Positions 35,640 to 46,258 of a stretch of 64,000 bases of DNA are shown here, piece after piece. The position numbers and the translations under genes are program-made. Origin of the DNA: Arachis hypogaea (taxonomy: Eukaryota > Streptophyta > Magnoliopsida > Fabales > Fabaceae); contig NC_092054.1 in assembly GCF_003086295.3 (NCBI RefSeq), positions 32,766,393 through 32,830,392 on the forward strand, given 5' to 3'. How positions within the stretch are numbered: the first letter of the stretch is position 1; each line of letters begins with the position of its first letter. Below the pieces are notes generated by a model. It searched no databases. It was not told where the DNA came from and was given only the letters and a program-made list of their open reading frames with translations.

Positions 35640-36127
35640 ACGAAGAAGAGGAATGGAACAGATTCAACCTTTAGTTGTTAATTGTTTAAGAGGCGAGTGA
35701 AGATGAGACCAAATTCCTATTACGGGAGAGTTTTCGAGGAAATTCTTGAAGGTGTACCAGAATTTTCATCTCAGAGAGAAAGTGAGTTTGCGATAGACTT
35801 AGTGCCGGAAGCCGAATTAACTTCAATTGCACCACAAATGAAGACATAATTATAATCGGTAGAACTTAGGATCGAGTTGAAGGGAGTACTGGAAAAGAGA
35901 ATCGTCTAACTAAGTGTTTTCTTGTGAGAAGTGCCGGTTATTCCAGTAAAGAATGAAGAGAACGGCAGGAGACTTTATGTAAGAGGGAGTGTGCCAACGG
36001 ATCTTCGCGATTCAACCTAATCTTTCTTTTGAAACCTGCATTGAAACTCTATACGGAGTTCTTCTTAAATGACTTGATTATCTTTCCAGTTTTACTCCTT
36101 ACGCACATGAATCTTGTTTCTTTTAGG
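35640..36127 (+). pseudogene. Element A protease-RT junction remnant
   Basis: Frame-shifted pieces correspond to the linker before Ty3/gypsy RT: GVPEFSSQRESEFAIDLVPE near 35750-35810, then ELRIELKGVLEKRIV and VPVIPVKNEENGRRLYV near 35865-35985. The frame is cut by element B at 36133. Most of RT and RNase H is not recognisable on the far side. Confidence 0.6.
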
Positions 36128-36132
36128 ATGAG

Positions 36133-37769
36133 TGGTGCACGAAATTGTGATCATCAATGGTGCCATCAACATGGTACGCACAATTGTAATCTCAACTCTT
36201 TATCACAACTTCGCACAACTAACCAGCAAGTGCACTGGGTCGTCCAAGTAATAAACCTTACGCGAGTAAGGGTCGATCCCACGGAGATTGTTGGTATGAA
36301 GCAAGCTATGGTCATCTTGTAAATCTCAGTCAGGCGGATTCAAATGGTTATGGATGATGAATGATTAAAAGATAAATAAAACATAAAATAAAGATAGAGA
36401 TACTTATGTAATTCATTGGTGAGAATTTCAGATAAGCGTATGAAGATGCTTTGTCCCTTCTGTCTCTCTGCTTTCCTACTGTCTTCATCCAATCCTTCTT
36501 ACTCCTTTCCATGGCAAGCTGTATGTTGGGCATCACCGTTGTCAGTGGCTACAATCCCGTCCTCTCAGTGAAAATGTTCAACGCACTCTGTCACAGCACG
36601 ACTATTCATCTGTCGGTTCTCGATCATGTCGGAATAGAATCCAGTGATTCTTTTGCATCTGTCACTAACGCCCCACAATCACGAGTTTGAAGCTCGTCAC
36701 AGTCATTCAATCCTTGAATCCTACTCAGAATATCACAGACAAGGTTTAGACCTTCTGGATTCTCAAGAATGCCGCCATCAATTCTAGCTTATACCACGAA
36801 GATTCTGATTAAGGAATCCAAGAGATAAACACTCAATCGAAGGTAGAACGGAGGTGGTTGTCAGGCACACGTTCATAGGTGAGAATGATGATGAGTGTCA
36901 CTGATCATCACATTCATCAAGTTGAAGAACAAGTGATATCTTAGAACAAGAACAAGCTGAATTGAATAGAAGAACAATAGTAATTGCATTGATACTCGAG
37001 GTACAGCAGAGCTCCACACCTTAATCTATGGTGTGTAGAAACTCTACCGTTGAAAATATATAAGAACATGGTCTAGGCATGGCCATGAGGCCAGCCCCAA
37101 AATGTGATCTAAGGTAGCATAGAACTACTCAAAGATTCCTCCCAAATACAATAGCAAAAGGTCCTATTTATAGAGAACTAGTAGCTTAGGGTTTACAAAA
37201 ATGAGTAAATGACGTAAATATCCACTTCTGGGCCCACTTGGTGTGTGCTTGGGCTGAGCATTGAAGCATTTTCGTGTAGAAACTTTTCCTGGAGTTAAAC
37301 GCCAACTTTTGTGCCAGTTTGGGCGTTTAACTCCCACTTTGGTGCCAGTTCCGGCGTTTAACGCTGGGAATTCTGATGCTGACTTTGAATACCAGTTTGG
37401 GCCATCAAATCTTGAGCAAAGTATAGACTATTATATATTGCTGGAAAGCCCTGGATTTCTACTTTTCAACGCAATTGAGAGCGCACTAATTGGGCTTTTG
37501 TAGCTCCAGAAACTCCACTTCGAGTGCAGGGAGGTCAGAATCCAACAGCATCTGCAGTCCTTTTCAGCCTCTGAATCAGATTTTTGCTCAGGTCCCTCAA
37601 TTTCAGCCAGAAAATACCTGAAATCATAGAAAAACACACAAACTCATAGTAAAGTCCAGAAAAGTGAATTTTAAATAAAAACTAATAAAAATATAATAAA
37701 AACTAACTAAAACCTGCTAAAAACATACTAAAAATAATGCCAAAAAGCGTATAAATTATCCGCTCATCA
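36133..37769 (-). repeat. Element B 3' LTR
   Basis: 1637 bp, TGGTGCACGAAATTG...CGCTCATCA on the plus strand. Near 37290-37375 it holds four GTTAAACGCC / GGCGTTTAAC words. The block GGGTCGATCCCACGGAGATT at 36271 resembles one in solo LTR C. Confidence 0.95.
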
Positions 37770-38864
37770 CAACACCAAACTTAAATTGTTGCTTGTCCCC
37801 AAGCAACTGAAAATAAAATAGGATAAAAAGAAGAGAATATACAATGAATTCCAAAAATATCTATGAAGATCAGTATTAATTAGATGAGCGGGGCTTTTAG
37901 CTTTTTGCTTCTGAACAGTTTTGGCATCTCACTTTATCCTTTGAAGTTCAGAATGATTGGCATCTATAGGAACTCAGAATCCAGATAGTGTTACTGACTT
38001 TCCTAGTTAAGTATGTTGATTCTTGAACACAACTACTTTATGAGTCTTGGCCGTGGCCCTAAGCACTTTGTTTTCTAGTATTACCACTGGATACATAAAT
38101 GCCACAGACACATAACTGGGTGAACCTTTTTAGATTGTGACTCAGCTTTGCTAGAGTCCCCAATTAGAGGTGTCCAGGGTTCTTAAGCACACTCTTCTTT
38201 TTGCTTTGGACCTCGACTTTAACCGCTCAGTCTCAAGTTTTCACTTGACACCTTCACGCCACAAGCACATGGTTAGGGACAGCTTGTTTTAGCCGCTTAG
38301 GCCAGGATTTTATTCCTGTGGGCCCTCCTATCCACTGATGCGCCTTGGATCCTTTTTATCACCCTTGCCTTTTGGTTTAAAGGGGTATTGGCTTTTTCTG
38401 CTTGCTTTTTCTTCTTTTTTTTTCGCATATATCTTTTTTTTTTTTGCAAGCTTTTCACTGCTTTTTCTTGCTTCAAGAATCAATTTTATGATTTTTCAGA
38501 TCATCAGATAACATTTCTCCTTTTCCTTTCATTCTTTCAAGAGCCAACAATTTTAACATTCATAAACAATCAAATTCAAAAATATGCACTGTTCAAGCAT
38601 TCATTCAGAAAAACAATAGCATTGCCACCACATCAAGATAATTAAACTGTTTTAAAATTTGAAATTCATACACTTCTTTTTCTTTTTTTATTAAAAACAT
38701 TTTTCATTTAAGAAAGGTGATGGATTCATAGGACACTCATAGCTTTAAGGCATAGACACTAAGACACTAATGATCATAAGACACAAACATAGATAAACAT
38801 AAGCATAAAAAATTCGAAAAAAACAGGAAAGTAAAGAACAAGGAGATTAAAGAACGGGTCCACC
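37770..38864. other. 3' noncoding region of element B
   Basis: It lies between the 383-codon ORF and the 3' LTR. On the minus strand the last bases before the LTR read AAGTTTGGTGTTG, the probable polypurine tract. T-rich runs at 38390-38450 and 38680-38705 are seen, and nothing coding. Confidence 0.7.
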
Positions 38865-40016
38865 TTAGTGATGGCGGCTTGTTCTTCCTCTTGAAGATCT
38901 TATGGAGTTCTTGAGCTCCTCAATGTCTCTTCCTTGCCTTTTTTGCTCCTCTCTCATGATTCTTTGATCTTCTCTAATTTCATGGAGGAGGATGGAATGT
39001 TCTTGGTGCTCCACCCTTAGTTGTCCCATGTTGGAACTCAATTCTCCTAGGGAGGTGTTGATTTGCTCCCAATAATTTTGTGGGGGAAAGTGCATCCCTT
39101 GAGGCATCTCAGGGATTTCATGATAAGGAATTTCCTCATGCTCATGTCCATGAGTGGGATCTCTTGTTTGCTCCATCCTTTTCTTAGTGATGGGCTTGTC
39201 CTCATCAATGAGGATGTCTCCCTCTATGTTAATTTCAACTGAATTACAGAGATGACAAATGAGATGAGGGAAGGCTAACCTTGCCGAGGTAGAGGACTTG
39301 TCCGCCACCTTATAGAGTTCTTGGGATATAACCTCATGAACTTCTACTTCCTCTCCAATCATGATGCTATGAATCATGATGGCCCGGTCTATAGTAGCTT
39401 CGGACCGGTTGCTAGTGGGAATGATTGAACGTTGGATAAACTCCAACCATCCCCTAGCCACGGGCTTGAGGTCATGCCTTCTTAAATGAACCGGCTTTCC
39501 TCTTGAATCTCTCTTCCATTGAGCGCCCTCTTCACAAATGTCTATGAGGACTTGGTCCAACCTTTGATCAAAGTTGACCCTTCTAGTGTAGGGGTGTTCA
39601 TCTCCTTGCATCATGGGCAAGTTGAATGCCAACCTTACATTTTCCGAACTAAAATCTAAGCGTTTCCCCCGAACCATTGTAAGCCAATTCTTTGGGTCCG
39701 GGTTCACACTTTGATCATGGTTCTTGGTGATCCATGCATTGGCATATAACTCTTGAACCATTAAGATCCCGACTTGTTGAATGGGGTTGGTAAAAACTTT
39801 CCAACCTCTTCTTTGGATCTCATGTCGGATTTCCGGATATTCACTCTTTTTGAGTTTGAAAGGGACCTCGGGGATCACCTTTTTCATGGCCACAACTTCA
39901 TAGAAGTGGTTTTGATGCACCCTTGAGAGGAATCTCTCCATCTCCCATGACTCGGAGGTGGAAGCTTTTGCCTTCCCTTTCCTCTTTCTAGAGGTTTCTC
40001 CGGCCTTAGGTGCCAT
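38865..40016 (-). CDS. Element B second ORF, putative plant transposon/retrotransposon protein, 383 aa
   Basis: This is one of the few uninterrupted frames in the window. It starts MAPKAGETSRKRKGKAKAST, a basic Lys/Arg-rich N-terminus that could target the nucleus. The middle contains GWKVFTNPIQQVGILMVQELYANAW and RGKRLDFSSENVRLAFNLP; this segment resembles the plant-specific 'putative plant transposon protein' domain often found as an extra ORF in Ty3/gypsy elements of legumes. The C-terminal 90 residues (about 300-383) are Gln/Glu/Arg-rich, with heptad-like spacing, probably a coiled coil, ending in an RSSRGRTSRHH tail. The biochemical role is unknown. The position after gag-protease matches the place where env-like ORFs sit in Athila, but I see no transmembrane segment. 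Confidence 0.75.
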   Translation of the reverse strand: MAPKAGETSRKRKGKAKASTSESWEMERFLSRVHQNHFYEVVAMKKVIPEVPFKLKKSEYPEIRHEIQRRGWKVFTNPIQQVGILMVQELYANAWITKNHDQSVNPDPKNWLTMVRGKRLDFSSENVRLAFNLPMMQGDEHPYTRRVNFDQRLDQVLIDICEEGAQWKRDSRGKPVHLRRHDLKPVARGWLEFIQRSIIPTSNRSEATIDRAIMIHSIMIGEEVEVHEVISQELYKVADKSSTSARLAFPHLICHLCNSVEINIEGDILIDEDKPITKKRMEQTRDPTHGHEHEEIPYHEIPEMPQGMHFPPQNYWEQINTSLGELSSNMGQLRVEHQEHSILLHEIREDQRIMREEQKRQGRDIEELKNSIRSSRGRTSRHH

Positions 40017-40312
40017 AAATGGTTATGGAAAAACAAAAAGCAACGCTTTTACCACACCAAACTTAGAAGGTTTGCTCGTCCTCGAGCAAAAGAAGAAAGA
40101 GAAGAGTAGAAGAAGAAGAAAAATGGAGGAGATGGAGGAGGCTTTGTGGTTCGGCCAAGGGGGAGAAGTGGTGTTAAGGTGATTGGTGAATGGGTGAAGA
40201 AGAGAGAGAGTGGTGGGGTAGGTGGGGATCCTGTGGGATCCACAGATCCTGAGGTGTCAAGGATAGCTCATCCCTGCACCGAGTGGCGTGCAAAAATGCC
40301 CTTTCTGCCACT

Positions 40313-40425
40313 TTTGGCGTTAAACGCCGGGCTGCTGCCCTTTTCTGGCGTTTAACGCCAGCTCCTTGCCCATTCCTGGCGTTAAACGCCCATTTGCTGC
40401 CCTTACTGGCGTTTAAACGCCAACA
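40313..40425. repeat. GGCGTTTAACGCC palindrome array 1 of element B
   Basis: Four copies of GGCGTTAAACGCC or GGCGTTTAACGCC (one with an extra A) about 33 bp apart, separated by CTGCCC/CTTGCCC words, in the spacer upstream of the second ORF. Confidence 0.9.
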
Positions 40426-40662
40426 AGCTTTTCCTCCAGGGTGTGCTATTTTTTTCTCTGTTTTTCATTCTATTTTTGCTTTTTCAATTGTTTTTGTGAC
40501 TTTACATGATCATCAACCTACAAAAAACATAAAATAACAATGGAAAATAGATAGATATAACATTGGGTTGCCTCCCAACAAGCGCTTCTTTAATGTCAGT
40601 AGCTTGACAGTGGGCTCTCATGAAGCCTCACAGATGTTCAGAGCAATATTGGAACCTCCCAA

Positions 40663-40745
40663 CACCAAACTTAGAGTTTGAATGTGGGGGTTCAACACCA
40701 AACTTAGAGTTTGGTTGTGGCCTCCCAACACCAAACTTAGAGTTT
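40663..40745. repeat. AACACCAAACTTAGAGTTTG tandem words in element B
   Basis: Three copies of the 20-base word, itself a partial palindrome (AAACT-CTTAGAG-AGTTT like), about 30 bp apart. Single related copies (ACACCAAACTTA) occur next to the 3' LTR at 37771, at 40056 and at 44122. Confidence 0.85.
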
Positions 40746-40747
40746 GA

Positions 40748-41029
40748 CTATGGGGGCTCTGTTTGACTCTGTTTTGAGAGAAGCTCTTCATGCTTCCTCT
40801 CCATGGTTACAGAGGGATATCCTTGAGCCTTAAACACAAGGGATTCTTTATTCACTTGAATGGTCAATTCTCCTCTGTCAACATCAATCACAGCCTTTGT
40901 TGTGGCTAGGAAGGGTCTGCCAAGGATGATGGATTCATCCATGCACTTTCCAGTCTCTAGGACTATGAAATCAGCAGGGATGTAGTAGTCTTCAACCTTT
41001 ACCAAGACATCCTCTACAAGTCCATAAGC
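40748..41029 (-). pseudogene. Element B protease C-terminal part
   Basis: Continues the gag-protease frame after the TAG at 41030: AYGLVEDVLVKVEDYYIPADF and then ILGRPFLATTKAVIDVD, the usual end of the retroviral-type aspartic protease domain. It ends with a natural-looking stop at 40748. In a complete Athila element RT would follow; here a 730-bp noncoding spacer does. Confidence 0.85.
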
Positions 41030-42979
41030 CTATTTTCTTGAATTGTCTGCCATCTCTAGTGAGATTCTTGCAGCTTGTACCTCAAAGATCCCTAGCTTCT
41101 CCATTACAGAGAGAGGCATGAGGTTTACACTTGACCCTAGGTCACACAGAGCCTTCTCAAAGGTCATGGTGCCTATGGTACAAGGTATTGGGAACTTTCC
41201 AGGATCCTGTCTCTTTTGAGGTAATCTCTGCCTAGTCAAGTCATCCAGTAGTTCTTTGGTGAGCAAAGGGGGTTCATCCTCCCAAGTCTCATTACCAAAT
41301 AACTTGTCATTTAGCTTCATGATTGCTCCAAGGTACTTAGCAACTTGCTCTTCAGTGACATCTTCATCCTCTTCAGAGGAGGAATACTCATCAGAGCTCA
41401 TGAATGGCAGAAGTAAATCCAATGGAATCTCTATGGTCTTAGTGTGAGCCTCAGATTCCCATGGTTCTTCATTAGGGAACTCATTGGAGGCCAGTGGACG
41501 TCCATTGAGGTCTTCCTCAGTGGTGATCACTGCCTCTTCCTCCTCTCTAAATTCGGCCATGTTGATTGTGTTTATGACCTTGCACTCTCCTTTTAGGTTC
41601 TCTTCTGTATTGCTTGGAAGAGTACTAGGAGGGAGTTCAGTAACTTTCTTGCTCAGCTGACCCACTTGTGCTTCCAAATTTCTAATAGAGGATCTTGTTT
41701 CAGTCATGAAACTCTGAGTGGTTTTAATTAGATCAGAGACCATGGTTGCTAAGTCAGAGTGGTTCTGCTTAGAGTTCTCTGTCTGCTGCTGAGAAGATGA
41801 TGGAAAAGGCTTGCCATTGCTAAACCTGTTTCTTCCACCATTGTTGTTGTTGAAGCCTTGTTGAGGCCTCTGTTGGTCCTTCCATGAGAGATTTGGATGG
41901 TTTCTCCATGAAGGATTGTAGGTGTTTCCATAGGGTTCACCCATGTAATTCACCTCTTCCATTGATGGGTTCTCAGGATCATAGGCTTCTTCTTCAGATG
42001 AAGCGTCCTTAGTACTGCCTGGTGCAGCTTGCATTCCAGACAGACTTTGAGAAATCATATTGACTTGCTGAGTCAATATTTTGTTCTGAGCCAATATGGC
42101 ATTCAGAGTATCAATCTCAAGAACTCCTTTCTTCTGACTTGTCCCATTATTCACAGGATTCCTCTCAGAAGTGTACATGAATTGGTTATTTGCAACCATT
42201 TCAATGAGTTCCTGAGCTTCTGCAGGCGTCTTCTTCAGATGAAGAGATCCTCTAACAGAGCTGTCCAATGACATCTTGGACAGTTCAGACAGACCATCAT
42301 AGAAGATACCTATGATGCTCCATTCAGAAAGCATGTCAGAAGGACACTTTCTGATCAATTATTTGTATCTTTTCCAAGCTTCATAGAGGGATTCACCTTC
42401 CTTCTGTCTGAAGGTTTGGACTTCCACTCTAAGCTTACTCAATTTTTGAGGTGGAAAGAACTTTGCCAAGAAGGCATTGACTAGCTTTTCCCAAGAGTTT
42501 AGGCTTTCCTTAGGTTGTGAATCCAACCATATCCTAGCTCTGTCTCTTACAGCAAAAGGGAATAGCATAAGTTTATAGACCTCAGGGTCAACCCCATTGG
42601 TCTTGACAGTGTCACAGATTTACAAGAATTCAGCTAAGAACTGATGAGGATCTTCCAATGGAGGTCCATGAAACTTGCAATTCTGTTGCATTAGAGAAAC
42701 TAATTGAGGCTTAAGCTCAAAGTTGTTTGCTCCAATGGCAGGGATTGAGATGCTTCTCCCATAGAAATCAGGAGTAGGTGCAGTAAAGTCACCAAGCACC
42801 TTCCTTGCATTGTTGGCATTGTTGTTGTTTTCGGCTGCCATATCTTCTTCTAGTTTGAAGATTTCTGTTAGGTCCTCTCTAGAAAGTTGTGCCTTAGCTT
42901 CTCTTAGCTTTCGCTTCAAGGTCCTTTCAGGTTCAGGATCAGCTTGAACAAGTATGCCTTTATCTTTGTTCCTGCTCAT
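41030..42979 (-). pseudogene. Element B gag (Athila-like) to protease N-terminus, three nonsense codons
   Basis: The start MSRNKDKGILVQ at 42979 begins one long frame. The capsid region includes FAVRDRARIWLDSQP, SWEKLVNAFLAKFFPP and EGESLYEAWKRYK, a typical plant gypsy retrotrans_gag domain. An Asn/Gly-rich stretch has NTYNPSWRNHPNLSW, an Athila-lineage signature. The protease motif CDLGSSVNLMP lies near 41150-41115. The same frame is stopped at 42620-42622 (TAA), 42359-42361 (TAA) and 41030-41032 (TAG), with protein similarity continuing directly after each. All three are consistent with Gln codons lost by C-to-T change, which I infer from context. Confidence 0.88.
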
Positions 42980-44590
42980 ATGAAAGAGAAGAGAACAAGA
43001 AAGTAGGGAATCCTCTATGTCATAGTATAGAGATTCCTTGAGGTGTCAGAGGAAAAGAAGAATAGAAGGAGGAGGTAGAAGAATTCGAACTTATCAAGAG
43101 AGATAAAATTCGAATTATTGATAATGGAGGAGTGTTAGTCCTTAAATAGAAGGATGTGAGAAGAGGGGAAGAATTTTTGAAAATAAATTAAAAAGATTTT
43201 GAAATAATTAAAAGAAATTTTAAAAAATTGAAGAATTATTTTCGAAAATTAGAGTTGGGAAAGAGATAAAGTGATTTTTGAAAAAGATTTTGAAATTAGA
43301 AATCAAAAAGATATGATTGAAAACTATTTTGAAAAAGATGTGATTGAAAAGATATGTTTGAAAAGATATGATTGAAAATCAATTTAGAAAAAGAAAATTT
43401 TTAAAATTAATGACTTGGCCAACGAGAAAAGATATGATTCAAACATTAAACCTTTCTCAACAGAAAAGGCAACATACTTGAAATTCTTGAATCAAATCAT
43501 TAATTGTTATCAAGTATTTTTGAAAATTGAATATGATTGAAAAGATATGATTTGAAAAAGATTTGATTTTGAAAAAAATGAAAACTTGAAAAAAATGTGA
43601 ATTAAAAATAAAATCTTCCCTCTAGTGTCATCCTGGCGTTAAACGCCCAGAATGGTGCCCATTCTGGCGTTTAACGCCCAAATCTCTACCTTTTTGGGCG
43701 TTAAACGCCCAGCCAGGTACCCTGGCTGGCGTTTAAACGCCAGTTTTCCTTCTTCACTGGGCATTTTGAATGCCTAGCTTTTTCTGTTTGATTCCTCTGC
43801 TGAATGTTCTGAATCTTCAATTCTCTGTATTATTGACTTGAAAAGACATAGTTTTGAAAAATATTTTTGAATTTTTTGATGATGAGAAACAATAAAAATG
43901 CAACTAAGATCAAATAAACAATGCATGCAGGACAGCAAACTTAAAAATTTTCATATAGGAGACACTAACAAATTGAGAATGCATATGAGAAACAACAAAA
44001 CACACTAAACAAGAGAATTTAAAGATCAGAGCAAGGAATCATCAAGAACAACTTGAAGATAAATGAAGACACATGCATGTAATTTTCGAAAAATGCAAGA
44101 AAAATAGAAACATGCAATTGACACCAAACTTAAAAATTAATACTAGACTCAAACAAGAAACATAAAATATTTTTGGTTTTTATGGTTTTATAAATTTTTT
44201 TGTGATTTTTGAGAATTAGATAGAGAAGAAAATAAAGAGAATCAAAACTTTTAATAAGAATTCCAGGAATCATTGCAATGCTAGTCTAAGACTCCGGTCC
44301 AGGAATTAGACATGGCTTACTAGCCAGCCAAGCTTTCAATGAAAGCTCCGGTCCAAAACACTAGACATGGCCAATGGCCAGCCATGCTTTAGCAGATCAT
44401 TGCTTTCAACAGCAAAATTGATAGAAATCAACAACCTCTTGTATTTTTGAAACTCTAGAATTCATTCTTAAAAACTCTGAAGAACAAAATAGAAAATCTT
44501 TTTGTATTTTTGAAAATTTTTTTTCGAAAAAGAAAAAGGAAAAGTACCTAATCTAAGCAACAAGATGAACCGTCAGTTGTCCAAACTCGA
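42980..44590. other. 5' leader of element B
   Basis: A long leader of 1.6 kb between PBS and gag. It is rich in A-runs and GAAAAAGATTTGA-like words (43180-43600), has the palindrome array at 43633-43743 and a pair of 'ggctggccat/cagccaagc' imperfect repeats with 'ctccggtcca' at 44296-44390. No ORF is supported. Confidence 0.65.
43633..43743. repeat. GGCGTTTAACGCC palindrome array 2 of element B
   Basis: Four copies of the same palindrome spaced about 33 bp apart in the leader between LTR and gag. Confidence 0.9.
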
Positions 44591-44593
44591 ACA

Positions 44594-44612
44594 ATCCCCG
44601 GCAACAGCGCCA
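44594..44612 (-). promoter_or_regulatory. Primer-binding site of element B (Asp-tRNA type)
   Basis: On the minus strand TGGCGCTGTTGCCGGGGAT, one base off TGGCGCCGTTGCCGGGGAT, the Athila/Tat-type site; it sits 6 bp after the LTR end. Confidence 0.85.
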
Positions 44613-44618
44613 AAAACT

Positions 44619-46253
44619 TGGTGCACGAAATTGTGATCATCAATGGCGCCATCAACATGGTACGCACAATTGTAATCTCAACTCTTTATCACAACTTCGC
44701 ACAACTAACCAGCAAGTACACTGGGTCGTCCAAGTAATAAACCTTACGCGAGTAAGGGTCGATCCCACGGAGATTGTTGGTATGAAGCAAGCTATGGTCA
44801 TCTTGTAAATCTCAGTCAGGCGGATTCAAATGGTTATGGATGATGAATGATTAAAAGATAAATAAAACATAAAATAAAGATAGAGATACTTATGTAATTC
44901 ATTGGTGAGAATTTCAGATAAGCGTATGAAGATGCTTTGTCCCTTCCGTCTCTCTGCTTTCCTACTGTCTTCATCCAATCCTTCTTACTCCTTTCCATGG
45001 CAAGCTGTATGTTGGGCATCACCGTTGTCAGTGGCTACAATCCCGTCCTCTCAGTAAAAATGTTCAACGCACTCTGTCACAGCACGGCTATTCATCTGTC
45101 GGTTCTCGATCATGTCGGAATAGAATCCAATGATTCTTTTGCATCTGTCACTAACGCCCCACAATCACGAGTTTGAAGCTCGTCACAGTCATTCAATCCT
45201 TGAATCCTACTCAGAATACCACAGACAAGGTTTAGACCTTCCGGATTCTCAAGAATGCCGCCATCAATTCTAGCTTATACCACGAAGATTCTGATTAAGG
45301 AATCCAAGAGATAAACACTCAATCGAAGGTAGAACGGAGGTGGTTGTCAGGCACACGTTCATAGGTGAGAATGATGATGAGTGTCACGGATCATCACATT
45401 CATCAAGATGAAGAACAAGTGATATCTTAGAACAAGAACAAGCTGAATTGAATAGAAGAACAATAGTAATTGCATTGATACTCGAGGTACAGCAGAGCTC
45501 CACACCTTAATCTATGGTGTGTCGAAACTCCACCGTTGAAAATACATAAGAACATGGTCTAGGCATGGCCATGAGGCCAACCCCAAAACGTGATCTAAGG
45601 TAGCATAGAACTACTCAAAGATTCCTCCCAAATACAATAGCAAAAGGTCCTATTTATAGAGAACTAGTAGCTTAGGGTTTACAAAAATGAGTAAATGACG
45701 TAAATATCCACTTCCGAGCCCACTTGGTGTGTGCTTGGGCTGAGCATTGAAGCATTTTCGTGTAGAGACTTTTCTTGGAGTTAAACGCCAGCTTTTGTGC
45801 CAGTTTGGGCGTTTAACTCCCACTTTGGTGCCAGTTCCGGCGTTTAAGCTGGGAATTCTGATGCTGACTTTGAATGCCGGTTTGGGCCATCAAATCTTGG
45901 GCAAAGTATAAACTATTATATATTTCTGGAAAGCCCTGGATATCTACTTTCCAACGCAGTTGAGAGCGCGCCAATTGGGCTTCTTTAGCTCTATAAAATC
46001 TACTTAGAGTGCAGGGAGGTCAGAATCCAACAGCATCTGCAGTCCTTTTCAGCCTCTGAATCAGATTTTTGCTCAGGTCCCTCAATTTCAGCCAGAAAAT
46101 ACCTGAAATCACAGAAAAATACACAAACTCATAGTAAAGTCTAGAAAAGTGAATTTTAAATAAAAACTAATAAAAATATAATAAAACTAACTAAAACATG
46201 CTAAAAACATACTAAAAACAATGCCAAAAAGCGTATAAATTATCCGCTCATCA
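44619..46253 (-). repeat. Element B 5' LTR
   Basis: 1635 bp, same ends as the other LTR. Small indels include a lost base in one GGCGTTTAACGC palindrome (about 45839-45847). Confidence 0.95.
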
Positions 46254-46258
46254 ATGAG

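Larger units (their letters stand above)
36133..46253 (-). mobile_element. Element B: Athila-like LTR-retrotransposon lacking RT, RNase H and integrase, 10.1 kb
   Basis: Its LTRs are 36133-37769 and 44619-46253. ATGAG at 36128-36132 and 46254-46258 is a perfect TSD. Read on the minus strand the order is 5' LTR, Asp-tRNA-type primer site, leader, gag-protease (42979-40748), spacer, one further ORF (40016-38865), 3' LTR. No RT, RNase H or integrase motif occurs anywhere, so it must depend on a partner. The LTRs agree at roughly 97% by eye (about 40 differences), a moderately recent insertion. Confidence 0.93.

Noticed and set aside
36451..36690. 79-codon frames repeated at 36451-36690 and 44937-45176
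   Set aside because: They are the same LTR sequence twice; no start context or domain, and LTR-internal.
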